Below are positions 33,666 through 41,871 of a stretch of 64,000 bases of DNA, piece after piece (position 1 is the stretch's first letter; each line of letters starts with the position of its first letter). This DNA is from Prevotella sp. (GTDB taxonomy: Bacteria > Bacteroidota > Bacteroidia > Bacteroidales > Bacteroidaceae). The translations under genes and the position numbers were made by a program. The notes beneath the pieces were generated by a model. The model saw only the letters and a list, made by a program, of their open reading frames with translations. It was not told the origin of the DNA and did not search any database. The stretch covers positions 34,936 through 98,935 of the forward strand of contig JAEEJK010000075.1 in the NCBI GenBank assembly GCA_016281815.1, read 5' to 3'.

Positions 33666-34112
33666 ATGGTCATATCAATCGATTTTGACGGGACTGTTGT
33701 AGAACACAGATACCCGAAAATAGGGGAGGAGATCCCCCATGCCACAGAGACCCTCCGCAAACTCATCGACGACGGCCACAAACTCGTGCTCTGGACCGTC
33801 AGGGAAGGAAGGCTTCTTGACGAGGCCGTGGAATGGTGCCGCGACAGAGGAGTGGAGTTCAGCGCCATCAACGAGACACTCAGGGCAGACACCAACGAGC
33901 ACAGCCACAACACCAGGAAGATAGACGCCGACATCTATATCGATGACTGCAACATCGGCGGCAGGTTTGACTGGGACACCGTCTACCACATGATTCACGA
34001 CAACCTCACTTATTACGACATCATCCGGGAAGCCAAGCAGGAAGCCAGGCGGGAGGCCGTGGAAAATGCCTCCAGACAGCAGCAGAAAAAAAAGGGTTGG
34101 CTCGGCTTCTGA
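33666..34112 (+). CDS. small HAD-superfamily phosphatase-like protein (BT0820 type)
   Basis: A 148-aa cytosolic protein. Motif I is 'SIDFDGTVV' (nucleophile D6, second Asp D8). A 'LVLWTVREG' strand provides motif II. The later 'DADIYIDDCNIGG' supplies the acidic motif IV. The size and absence of a large cap fit the small Bacteroides BT0820-like HAD family, whose substrate is not established. The Lys/Gln/Arg-rich end (RQQQKKKGWLGF) is unusual. It stands alone between two promoters. Confidence 0.75.
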   Translation: MVISIDFDGTVVEHRYPKIGEEIPHATETLRKLIDDGHKLVLWTVREGRLLDEAVEWCRDRGVEFSAINETLRADTNEHSHNTRKIDADIYIDDCNIGGRFDWDTVYHMIHDNLTYYDIIREAKQEARREAVENASRQQQKKKGWLGF

Positions 34113-34176
34113 ACAGTCTCCGTGTGCATGTCGCCGACCCCTCAGTAATGGCAGGATGAAAAAACTTGCCGTTTTG

Positions 34177-34208
34177 TTGGTCGGTTGCAAAAAAAGCATT
34201 ACTTTTGC
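34177..34208 (+). promoter_or_regulatory. promoter of the polysaccharide-export gene
   Basis: TTG (34177-34179), 20-nt spacer, TACTTTTGC (34200-34208), with the start codon 30 nt further at 34238. Confidence 0.7.
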
Positions 34209-34237
34209 AGAAATTTTTTAAAAACCATCAAGACAAC

Positions 34238-35035
34238 ATGAAGAAAATACTCTTACCTTTGGTCGCCATTCTGGCTGTTATGTTCATGGATAGTTGTACC
34301 ACAAGCAAGCAGGTGCCCTATATGCAGAATATCGACAGCATCAGCCTTGCTGCCTCACAGTATCTCTATGAAGCACGCATCAAGCCGAAAGACGCCCTCT
34401 ACATCACCGTCCATACCACTGACCCCGCTGTGTCGGCACCCTTCAACCTCACCGTGTCGAGACGACTTACCACTGGTGGAGAAATCTCATCAGGTGGCGG
34501 CTCGCTGCAGAGTTACCTCGTGGAGAACGATGGCACCATCAACTTCCCCGTGGTGGGAAGAGTGTCTGTCGTGGGCCTGACCAAGCAAGAGTGTGAGAGA
34601 ACCCTTGAAAGCAAGATCGCTCCTTATCTCGCCAAGACAGAGAAGCCAGTGGTCACCGTCAGAATGGCCAGTTTCAGGGTTACCCTCATGGGTGATTTCT
34701 CCTCACCGAAGGTGGTGCCCGTCACAACAGAGAAGATGAGCATACTTGAGGCCATGGCAAGCGCAGGCGACCTCACCCTTTATGGTAAGCGACAGAATGT
34801 GCTCCTCATCCGTGAGGATGCCACAGGAAAGAAATCGGTTCACCGTATTGACCTGACCGACGCCAACTTCATCAACTCGCCGTATTACTATTTGCAGCAG
34901 AATGACGTCATCTATGTGGAGCCCAACGCCACCAAGGCAAAGAACTCCGCACTCGGTCAGTCAGTCACCATTTGGTTCTCCTTCATCAGTATCTCCACAT
35001 CTGTGGCATCACTGCTCGTCAACGTCCTCAAATAA
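34238..35035 (+). CDS. Wza-like polysaccharide export lipoprotein
   Basis: A 265-aa protein with a lipoprotein signal (lipobox MDSC, Cys ~20). Residues ~45-130 match the Poly_export domain ('ARIKPKDALYITVHTTDPAVSAPFN', 'YLVENDGTINFPVVGRVSVVGLT'). Residues ~140-220 are SLBB-like ('FSSPKVVPVTTEKMSILEAMASAGDLTLYGKRQNVLLIRE'). A C-terminal hydrophobic helix (~235-262) would cross the outer membrane, as in Wza. This family forms the exit pore for capsule or exopolysaccharide. Unusually, no polymerase, Wzc-like or glycosyltransferase genes are adjacent. A terminator follows. Confidence 0.85.
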   Translation: MKKILLPLVAILAVMFMDSCTTSKQVPYMQNIDSISLAASQYLYEARIKPKDALYITVHTTDPAVSAPFNLTVSRRLTTGGEISSGGGSLQSYLVENDGTINFPVVGRVSVVGLTKQECERTLESKIAPYLAKTEKPVVTVRMASFRVTLMGDFSSPKVVPVTTEKMSILEAMASAGDLTLYGKRQNVLLIREDATGKKSVHRIDLTDANFINSPYYYLQQNDVIYVEPNATKAKNSALGQSVTIWFSFISISTSVASLLVNVLK

Positions 35036-35061
35036 GAGACGGGACAAGGAAACCATCACCG

Positions 35062-35131
35062 AACCTTTCCATTGCTGGCATCATGGGGCTTCCGCCAGGC
35101 GGCCATTGGCTTCAGCAATGAAAAGGTTTTT
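35062..35131 (+). terminator. intrinsic terminator after the export gene
   Basis: AACCTTTCCATTGCTG (35062-35077) pairs with CAGCAATGAAAAGGTT (35113-35128) with one mismatch. The region between forms its own small stem, and a T run follows. Confidence 0.65.
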
Positions 35132-35153
35132 TGTATTATAAACTCTTGAAATC

Positions 35154-35891
35154 ATGAGAAGATTCAGCATTGCATGCCTGTTTTGCCTAATCTCCACCAT
35201 CGGATGGGCACAGCAAAACACACTCGAAGACACCCTCACATGGGGCAACATCACCCCAGGACAAGTGGAACAGTTGGTGGGAATGGCAGACAGGGGCCAC
35301 GCCGTCGCACTCTATGGGGTGGGGCGTTGCTACTTCAATGGTTATGGTCTGCCCAAGGATAAATTTAAGGCGGTGGAGTACCTGGGGCAAGCCGCCGACA
35401 AGGACCAGCCTGAGGCGCTCTATCTCCTCGGCCAGTGCTACAACTACGGACTGGGTGTGGTGAAAAATGAGGCTAAGGCAAGAGACCTCTTCCAAAGGGC
35501 GGTCAAATGGTTTGAACAGGATATCGAGGAGAATCTCTATGCACCCTATTACCTCGCCCTGTGCTACACCTATGGATTCGGTGTGCCCACTGACATGGGC
35601 AAGAGCATCAGCCTGCTGGAGAAAGCAGCCAACATGGGCAACACTCAGGCGCTCATCGACCTCGCCCAGGCATACCTACAGGGCGGACAGGTGACGAAGA
35701 ATCCCACCAGGGCACTTGAACTGTTCACCATCGCCGCAGAGCACGGCAATCCCGTCGCCCAACTGCATCTTGGCTACTGCTATCTCGATGGCGACATCGT
35801 CGCCCCAGACCGGGTGAAGGCCCGCGACTGGTTCCAGAAAGCAGCCGACCAAGGACTGCCTGGGGCCATCAAGGCCCTGCAGAGTCTCTAG
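35154..35891 (+). CDS. secreted Sel1-repeat protein
   Basis: A 245-aa protein with a signal peptide (~1-19, ending GWAQ). About five Sel1-like (TPR-type) repeats follow, recognised by 'ALYGVGRCYFNGYGLPKDKFKAVEYLGQAAD', 'ALYLLGQCYNYGLGVVKNEAKARDLFQRA' and 'AQLHLGYCYLDGDIVAPDRVKARDWFQKAAD' phrases. Sel1 solenoids act as protein-interaction scaffolds; the partner is unknown. The stop TAG is part of the first CTAG unit of the array that follows. Confidence 0.85.
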   Translation: MRRFSIACLFCLISTIGWAQQNTLEDTLTWGNITPGQVEQLVGMADRGHAVALYGVGRCYFNGYGLPKDKFKAVEYLGQAADKDQPEALYLLGQCYNYGLGVVKNEAKARDLFQRAVKWFEQDIEENLYAPYYLALCYTYGFGVPTDMGKSISLLEKAANMGNTQALIDLAQAYLQGGQVTKNPTRALELFTIAAEHGNPVAQLHLGYCYLDGDIVAPDRVKARDWFQKAADQGLPGAIKALQSL

Positions 35892-35985
35892 AAAATCTAG
35901 AAAATCTAGAATCTCTAGAAAATCTAGAATCTCTAGGATCCCCTAGAGCCCCCTAGGATTCCCTAGAAAATCCTAGTTCTCCTAG
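35884..35985 (+). repeat. CTAG-dense array between the Sel1 and pectate-lyase genes
   Basis: About ten CTAG tetramers in ~100 bp, in units such as tctagaaaa, tctctagga and ccctagga spaced 9-11 bp. The first overlaps the upstream stop codon. A similar array lies at 54165-54240. Confidence 0.8.
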
Positions 35986-36034
35986 CCCCCCAAAAACTCA
36001 CAACCTATCATAAAAACAAAAAAAACTAAAGCAA

Positions 36035-38260
36035 ATGAAAAGATTATTTTTGATGATGGCATGCTCTGCCCTCACACTCACGATGATGGCACAGGCTCCC
36101 TCCTTTCCCGGAGCAGAGGGGCATGGGCGCTATGTCACGGGTGGTCGTGGCGGCAAGATTGTCCATGTCACCAACCTCAATGACTCTGGGACAGGGTCAC
36201 TGCGCCAAGCCGTATCTGGCAGCGCCGCCAAGACCATCGTCTTCGACGTGGGCGGTGTCATCGCCCTCAAGTCGGATCTGAAGATCGGAGCCAACACCAC
36301 TATCGCCGGACAGACTGCTCCTTATCCCGGCATCACACTGCGCTATTTCACCGTACTGCCCGATGCCGACAATGTCATCATCCGCTTCATCAGGGTGAGA
36401 CGCGGACAGGAGAAGAATGTCAACGACGGAGCCGATGCCATCTGGACACGCCACCACACCGGCATCATGCTCGATCACTGCTCCTTCTCTTGGAGTATCG
36501 ATGAGGTGGCATCGTTCTATGACAACAACAACATGACCATGCAGTGGTGCACCATCGCAGAGAGCCTCAACAACGCCGGACACGGAAAGGGTGCCCACGG
36601 CTACGGCGGCATCTGGGGCGGCAAACTGACCTCGTTCCACCACAACCTCATCGCACATGTCGGTAACCGCTCGCCGCGCTTCAACGGTGCCCGCTACAAC
36701 TGGACAGGATATACCAGCAATAAACTCTATGCTGATTATAAGTGGAAAAATGCCGTGCAGTCGGAGCATGTCGACTTCCGCAACTGCGTCATCTACAACT
36801 GCGGAAACGGCTGCTATGGCGGTCCCGGAGGCGGTCAGGTCAATATCGTCAACAACTACTACAAAACTGGACCGGCAGGCGCCACCAACCGCGTCACCAT
36901 CGCTTCTGTGGCCAACAGCACAAGTTCGAGCGACAACAAAACCTACTGGGACATGTTCAGCCGTTACTACATCAGTGGCAACCAAGTCAACAACAATGCC
37001 AACTATGACTGGAGTGGCGTGACATATGACAATGGTACATATACCATCAACGGCGAGCGCTATACGCCTGATCCCAAACATTATTACGGCGACAATGTGA
37101 CGTATGTGAAAAACAGTGCGGGCACCGACTGCGTGCGCATCAAACTCGATGAGCCAACGCATATTGGGACCGTGACGACTCATACGGCCCAAAATGCCTT
37201 CGACAAGGTGGTGGCCTATGCCGGAGCCTCGCTCGACCGTGATGAGGTGGACACCCGCTATGCCAACGAGGCGAAGGACGGAACCGCTACCTATTCAGGG
37301 TCGGTGACGAAGAAACCTGGCCGCATCGACCTCGTGTCGGATGTCAAGGGCTATACAGAGGCCAACTTCCCCACAGGGTCGCGTCCTGATGGATACGACA
37401 CCGACAAAGACGGCATGCCTGATGCCTGGGAGACGGCCAACGGACTGAATCCCAGCAGTGCAGCCGATGCATTGACCTACACCCTCGACCCGAAGGAGTA
37501 CTACACCAACCTGGAGGTATATCTCAACTCCATCGTTCAGGACATCATGCTCGCTGGCAACGCCGACGCGACTGACGCGGTGAATGAATATTATCCTGCC
37601 TACACCAAGGAGGACGGCACCAAGGTGGATGCCATCAGCGAAGGGGGCGGCACTCCCGGACCTGGTGAGGAGACGAAGACACCGGTGTCGTTTATGCTGT
37701 CGCAGACCACCAATGAGGGCAGCAACACCGCAGACACCTATTTCTTCAAAGACGGCGTGACCATCTCCAACAATAACTCGAAGAGTTACGCCACCGGCAA
37801 GGAGAACGGCATCAAATATTCCGCTGGTGTGCAGTATGCCATCAACGTGCCCGAAAAGGTCAGCATCTCTACCGTCACCTTTACGGGCTATGACAACTAC
37901 GCCGATGTGGATGCATACATCGGAGAGGTGGCCGGGACGCAGTATGACGCGACACAATATGTGTTCCCGCAGAAGGATGCCGACGGCAACTATACCGTGG
38001 TGACGCGCACCGTGGACCTCGTGCCGGCAGTCTCCGGCTCCATCACCTTCACCCCCATGGGCAAGCAGGTGGTGCTCACCATCGGGCTTTCGGGCACGAT
38101 GGACACCGACGGCATACAGACGCAGTTCTACAATGAGGTGCTCAGCACCGAGTACTACAACCTCCAGGGACAGCGAGTGAACACACCAGCCAACGGCATC
38201 TTCATCCGTGTCGACCGCTTCCCGGGCGGAAAGAGCAGCACAAGGAAAGTACTATTCTAA
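36035..38260 (+). CDS. secreted pectate-lyase-like protein (PL1 type)
   Basis: A 741-aa protein with a signal peptide (~1-20, MAQ). Residues ~22-330 form a parallel beta-helix of polysaccharide lyase family 1 type: 'FPGAEGHGRYVTGGRGG', 'HVTNLNDSGTGSLRQAV', 'TIAGQTAP', 'DAIWTRHHTGIMLDHCSFSWSIDEVASF' and 'GNRSPRFNGARYNW'. It would cleave pectin or polygalacturonate by beta-elimination outside the cell. Residues ~450-480 contain a thrombospondin-3-like calcium motif (DTDKDGMPDAWE). The C-terminus (YYNLQGQRVNTPANGIFIRV) is the Por/T9SS-like tail. It stands alone, not in the SusCD operon. Confidence 0.8.
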   Translation: MKRLFLMMACSALTLTMMAQAPSFPGAEGHGRYVTGGRGGKIVHVTNLNDSGTGSLRQAVSGSAAKTIVFDVGGVIALKSDLKIGANTTIAGQTAPYPGITLRYFTVLPDADNVIIRFIRVRRGQEKNVNDGADAIWTRHHTGIMLDHCSFSWSIDEVASFYDNNNMTMQWCTIAESLNNAGHGKGAHGYGGIWGGKLTSFHHNLIAHVGNRSPRFNGARYNWTGYTSNKLYADYKWKNAVQSEHVDFRNCVIYNCGNGCYGGPGGGQVNIVNNYYKTGPAGATNRVTIASVANSTSSSDNKTYWDMFSRYYISGNQVNNNANYDWSGVTYDNGTYTINGERYTPDPKHYYGDNVTYVKNSAGTDCVRIKLDEPTHIGTVTTHTAQNAFDKVVAYAGASLDRDEVDTRYANEAKDGTATYSGSVTKKPGRIDLVSDVKGYTEANFPTGSRPDGYDTDKDGMPDAWETANGLNPSSAADALTYTLDPKEYYTNLEVYLNSIVQDIMLAGNADATDAVNEYYPAYTKEDGTKVDAISEGGGTPGPGEETKTPVSFMLSQTTNEGSNTADTYFFKDGVTISNNNSKSYATGKENGIKYSAGVQYAINVPEKVSISTVTFTGYDNYADVDAYIGEVAGTQYDATQYVFPQKDADGNYTVVTRTVDLVPAVSGSITFTPMGKQVVLTIGLSGTMDTDGIQTQFYNEVLSTEYYNLQGQRVNTPANGIFIRVDRFPGGKSSTRKVLF

Positions 38261-38316
38261 ATTTCTAAAAGGACTTTCCTAAAAGAAAAGGAAGAAGGAA
38301 AAGGAGTTCTTGAAGT

Positions 38317-39330
38317 TTAGTTCTCACAGATTCTGCGGGCGATCTCATTGAGCATCATACATTGATCTCTTTGAATGGTCGCCCGCTCATTGTGATGCTG
38401 CCAAGGAGCGAGAAGGAGCAGACTTCCCCTTGCGCAGGCATCCATACGGGTACCACCGGGTTTGGCAAGTTCTGTGAAACCATTTTCCAGTAGGATGATC
38501 AATGGCAGCCCTTCATCGAATGCTGCCCGCATAATCGCTTTTTCTCCGGGCGAGATGGAAGGGGATACGAGAACAGCCCCCTGTCGGGCTGCTTTCAGGT
38601 ATTTTGTGACCAAGGTTTGTATTTCTGTTTCAGAAAGCCGGCGCGAGCATTGTACTGGCAGCCGGTATGGACGTTCCAGCAAGAAGCGGTTGCCAATGGC
38701 TGAGAACGTGATGCCAGCGACCTCCACATTTCTTTGGACACGAAACAGGTCCGGATGCTCCCGTTTCATCAGTAGGCGGCGGGGGTTATCGGCCAGGTAG
38801 TGCTGCCAAGTTTCAAGTTGCCCCGCGCGGAGAAGAAGTTTGTCGTTATAGCCACGGGCAAAGAGCAGACCATGGGAGCGATCCTCCCCCCGGCGGTCTT
38901 TGTGGGGGACGGGAGGCAGGCCGAGCACCAACTCACGGTAGTGGCGATTGCAACTTTGCTTGAAACCACGTAGAAGCATACCAAGAGGCCTTTCCATCTT
39001 TTCCTTGACGAAGAGGATGCCGTGCAAATGGTCGGGCATCATTTGTAGGGCGATGACCTCTACCTCGGGGTGGTGTAAAGGTGCCGCCCACCATTCGTCT
39101 TCGACACGCTGCCCTAGTTTGGAAAGTATGATATGGGGAGCCTCCGTGCTGTCCTTGGGAGCATCGCTTCTGCCTACGACTTGTCCTAAAAGGGGACGGC
39201 GCCCCTCCGTCACCATCGTAATCATATAGATCTGGCGGTCTGTGTAGTCATGACCTACACAGCGACGAAGCATGGATGGCTTCTTTTCACCGGCAAAAGC
39301 CTTTTGCGCCTCAAAGGTCTCTTTTTTCAT
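38317..39330 (-). CDS. REP-associated tyrosine transposase (RAYT) with extra C-terminal domain
   Basis: A 337-aa protein. Residues ~30-190 match the Y1_Tnp/RAYT nuclease: the metal-binding HUH motif appears as 'MPDHLHGILF' (H101, H103), and the catalytic tyrosine is probably Y178 in 'WQHYLADNP'. RAYTs cut single-stranded DNA next to REP hairpins and are thought to spread them. Residues ~200-337 add a Rossmann-like domain ('GAVLVSPSISPGEKAIMRAAFDEGLPLIILLENG', 'ARGSLLLLAPW') reminiscent of SLOG/DprA nucleotide-binding folds, absent from E. coli TnpA-REP. A perfect palindrome lies ~50 nt upstream. No terminal inverted repeats suggest a full IS. Confidence 0.8.
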   Translation of the reverse strand: MKKETFEAQKAFAGEKKPSMLRRCVGHDYTDRQIYMITMVTEGRRPLLGQVVGRSDAPKDSTEAPHIILSKLGQRVEDEWWAAPLHHPEVEVIALQMMPDHLHGILFVKEKMERPLGMLLRGFKQSCNRHYRELVLGLPPVPHKDRRGEDRSHGLLFARGYNDKLLLRAGQLETWQHYLADNPRRLLMKREHPDLFRVQRNVEVAGITFSAIGNRFLLERPYRLPVQCSRRLSETEIQTLVTKYLKAARQGAVLVSPSISPGEKAIMRAAFDEGLPLIILLENGFTELAKPGGTRMDACARGSLLLLAPWQHHNERATIQRDQCMMLNEIARRICEN

Positions 39331-39367
39331 TTTTGGGGTGGCTTGTTGTTATATGGTGCTTTTTATT

Positions 39368-39402
39368 GTAGTTGTTCAGTATGTTGCGTTGGCAACGCAA
39401 CA
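39368..39402. repeat. REP-like palindrome beside the RAYT gene
   Basis: GTAG (39368-39371) precedes a 12-bp perfect stem, GTATGTTGCGTT / AACGCAACATAC, with a 3-nt loop (39379-39405 overall). A GTAG-type foot near a hairpin is typical of REP sequences. The remaining gap to 39590 is AT-rich with nothing else evident. Confidence 0.6.
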
Positions 39403-39588
39403 TACGGGACGAGAGACCGCTACATGCGGGATGAACTTCAAGGAACTCATTTGCAAATATAGATAAAATAATTGTAAGGCGGTCAGAATACTGATTATTA
39501 TTTTTACATGGAAATCATATAAGTGAAAAAAGGATTTTAACCGTCGTTGACAATGTGAAGCAAAGAAACTGTGATGCTTTGCAGACAT

Positions 39589-39619
39589 AAAAAAAATCCC
39601 CCGCTTGATTGGCGGGGGA
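39589..39619 (-). terminator. terminator of the PUL operon
   Basis: Read on the minus strand: TCCCCCGC (39619-39612), 7-nt loop, GCGGGGGA (39604-39597), then a run of eight T. It lies 22 nt after the stop of the last PUL gene. Confidence 0.9.
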
Positions 39620-39640
39620 TAGATAATGGTTGACGTCTTT

Positions 39641-41770
39641 TTAGCGGACGATGAACTTCTTGCCTTGCTTGATGTAGACACCACGCTGGAGGCTCTTCGA
39701 GTTGACCTGAATGCCGTTAAGGTTGTAGATCGGGGCATTGTGGTCAGAAACGATGGCGCCAGTGTTGATCTCCTCGATACCCTCGTTGTTGCCCTTCAGG
39801 ATGCGGACATAGTTGAGAGCGGTGTCAACACGGTAGAGTTGGAAGGTTTGCAGACCGGTGTAGATCTCCAGGAGGTCGCCGAGGTGCATGGCCTTGTACT
39901 GAGCCTTGGCCTCCTCAGGATCGGTACCTGCGGGGAACTGCGGGTGCTTGGATGTTGTGCCGTAGTCGCCGATCTTATAGATCATGATGAAGTCCTCATC
40001 GGTCAGACCGTCAACACCGAGTGTGGCGTTGTTGACGCGGATGTTGCCATAGCCAGTACCGGCGGGGTCGTAAGTCTCAGTATCACCCTGTACACCTGAG
40101 TGTACCAGACCGATACCGAGTTTGACCTGCACGTTGACAGAACCACCCTCGTTGCCGTTTGCATCCACGGCAGGGCCAGTGCCCTCCTCGTTGAGGGAAG
40201 TGGGAGTTATACCGTCGTTGTACCACCATGTGTAGAGCGGAGCGAAGAGGCTGTGTGCAGTAGTCTCGTCGAGTTTCGACTGGAGGAAGCGGTAGCGCTG
40301 GATAGGCTCAAAGCCCTGTGTGGAGGGACCATAGACCACATAGGTGGTATAGGTAGGATTACCTTCCTCGTCCACCTCGCCAGTAGCAATCTGATAGTTG
40401 AAACGCTTACGGCCGGTCCAGTTGGACTCACCAGAGGTGTTCTCGCTGTCCAGCGGATCCAAGGCCTCGAAGCCCTTGGCGATGAGTTCCTCAGCGGTCA
40501 TGTGCTGGAAGTCAATCTCATGGGTGGTGGTAAATGCCTTGTCGTTGGCCACCTCGACGGTGGTGGAAGCGAAGCCGGGAGCCACGGTGGTGACAGTCAG
40601 CACACCCTTCTCCTTCACGTCGACTTTCTCGCCTGAGAACTTGTCCTCAGCAGCAACCTCAATCTCACCCTTCTCGTTCTTGTACTCATACATGATGAAG
40701 ATGGTCGGCTGTGTGGGAACCTCAGCATTGCTAACAATCAGTTGGTAGGTCTTGGCATAGCCGTCCTCCACAGCAACGATGTTGGCGGTGGCGCCAGGCA
40801 GGGAGATCATCACGCACTCCACTTCGACGGTCACTTTCTCAGAAGTGGCAGAGCCAGAGACAGTCCAAGCCTGGAGGGTACCAGAAGTGGTGGTGGTGTA
40901 TTTGTAACTGCCGTCGCAGTCCATGTAGAAGATAGCCTCTTCCTTACCGTCAGTACCGATGATGTTCAGTTCCTCCTCCTCACCGAAGGTGATGGTGTAG
41001 GTGCGCTCGGTGCCATTGACGCCGGTCAAAGCCACTGTCGGCGGGTTGGCGATGTCCTCTGCCGAGTAGACGGAGACATTGATGTTGTCCATCTGAACGA
41101 TACTGTTGCGGCGTGCCATGTGCTGGTTGATACCGGTGACATACATACTTTGGTCCTCGGGAACGATACGCTGTCCCTTCACATACTCGGTGTTGCCAAA
41201 AATGTCAGAGATGGTGTAGTCCACGGTGCGGGCGTTGATGTTCACGTCGAGCGACACTTTCATCCACTCGCCGATGTTCACCATAAAAGTGTTCTCGGTA
41301 TCATCACAGACATAGAATGCGCGGGTGGCGTCCACCTCAGTGATGGCAAAGATCCAGTTGAGCTGATTGAGGTCATTGGAGTTGGCTGTTACGCCATTTT
41401 TGGTAGGAGCCTCGTCGGTGTTGAGGAAGCGGAGCTGTGTGCCATACTGATTGTCGCTGCCTTGCTTGTAGCACCATTCCATCTCTACGTGGTAAGTTCC
41501 TTCGGGCACTTGGTCAGTGTACAGGTCAGAACCCCAGAGCCAGTAGCAACTACGTCCGTTGTTGTTGCCGAGGCTGTACTGGAAGTAGTTACCCTCCTCA
41601 TCACCTGCGATGGACATGCCTGCAGCGTAGTTGGGAGAAGCCCATCCGATGGCGGCGGGATCTTTGACGGACTCGAAGTCCTGCTTTACCAGGTACCTCG
41701 TACCTGCTGCGGCTGTGGAAGCGTAAAGGAATGCGCCTACTACAGCCATCATCATGTAAAGTTTTCTCAT
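39641..41770 (-). CDS. PUL-encoded secreted protein with Por-like tail, probable surface glycan-binding protein
   Basis: A 709-aa protein with a signal peptide (~1-22, AAAG). Residues ~25-235 look like a concanavalin-type jelly roll ('YLVKQDFESVKDPAAIGW', 'GTYHVEMEWCYKQ', 'WMKVSLDVNINARTVDYTI'). Residues ~245-430 are repeated Ig/Fn3-like beta domains. The C-terminus (IYNLNGIQVNSKSLQRGVYI) is Por-like. No catalytic signature was found. As last gene of a SusC-SusD operon it occupies the usual surface glycan-binding-protein position, so glycan binding is inferred, although it lacks a lipobox and uses the Por tail instead. Confidence 0.6.
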   Translation of the reverse strand: MRKLYMMMAVVGAFLYASTAAAGTRYLVKQDFESVKDPAAIGWASPNYAAGMSIAGDEEGNYFQYSLGNNNGRSCYWLWGSDLYTDQVPEGTYHVEMEWCYKQGSDNQYGTQLRFLNTDEAPTKNGVTANSNDLNQLNWIFAITEVDATRAFYVCDDTENTFMVNIGEWMKVSLDVNINARTVDYTISDIFGNTEYVKGQRIVPEDQSMYVTGINQHMARRNSIVQMDNINVSVYSAEDIANPPTVALTGVNGTERTYTITFGEEEELNIIGTDGKEEAIFYMDCDGSYKYTTTTSGTLQAWTVSGSATSEKVTVEVECVMISLPGATANIVAVEDGYAKTYQLIVSNAEVPTQPTIFIMYEYKNEKGEIEVAAEDKFSGEKVDVKEKGVLTVTTVAPGFASTTVEVANDKAFTTTHEIDFQHMTAEELIAKGFEALDPLDSENTSGESNWTGRKRFNYQIATGEVDEEGNPTYTTYVVYGPSTQGFEPIQRYRFLQSKLDETTAHSLFAPLYTWWYNDGITPTSLNEEGTGPAVDANGNEGGSVNVQVKLGIGLVHSGVQGDTETYDPAGTGYGNIRVNNATLGVDGLTDEDFIMIYKIGDYGTTSKHPQFPAGTDPEEAKAQYKAMHLGDLLEIYTGLQTFQLYRVDTALNYVRILKGNNEGIEEINTGAIVSDHNAPIYNLNGIQVNSKSLQRGVYIKQGKKFIVR

Positions 41771-41823
41771 TTCAATAAATGTTTAAGTGAATAATAGGTT
41801 GATTAACGCTTTTTTCTGTATTG

Positions 41824-41845
41824 AAGTGGGGGCAAGCCCCCACTT
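41824..41845 (-). promoter_or_regulatory. perfect intra-operon hairpin between SusD2 and the last PUL gene
   Basis: Stem AAGTGGGGG / CCCCCACTT with a 4-nt loop and no T run. It lies 27 nt after the SusD2 stop and 54 nt before the next start, so it is more likely an RNA-processing or partial-attenuation site than a full terminator. Confidence 0.65.
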
Positions 41846-41871
41846 ATTAGGAACATCCTGGAAGAGGAGAA

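Noticed and set aside
38317..39405. Complete insertion sequence around the Y1 transposase
   Set aside because: No terminal inverted repeats or target duplications were found; the gene has RAYT features, which are single-copy chromosomal genes.
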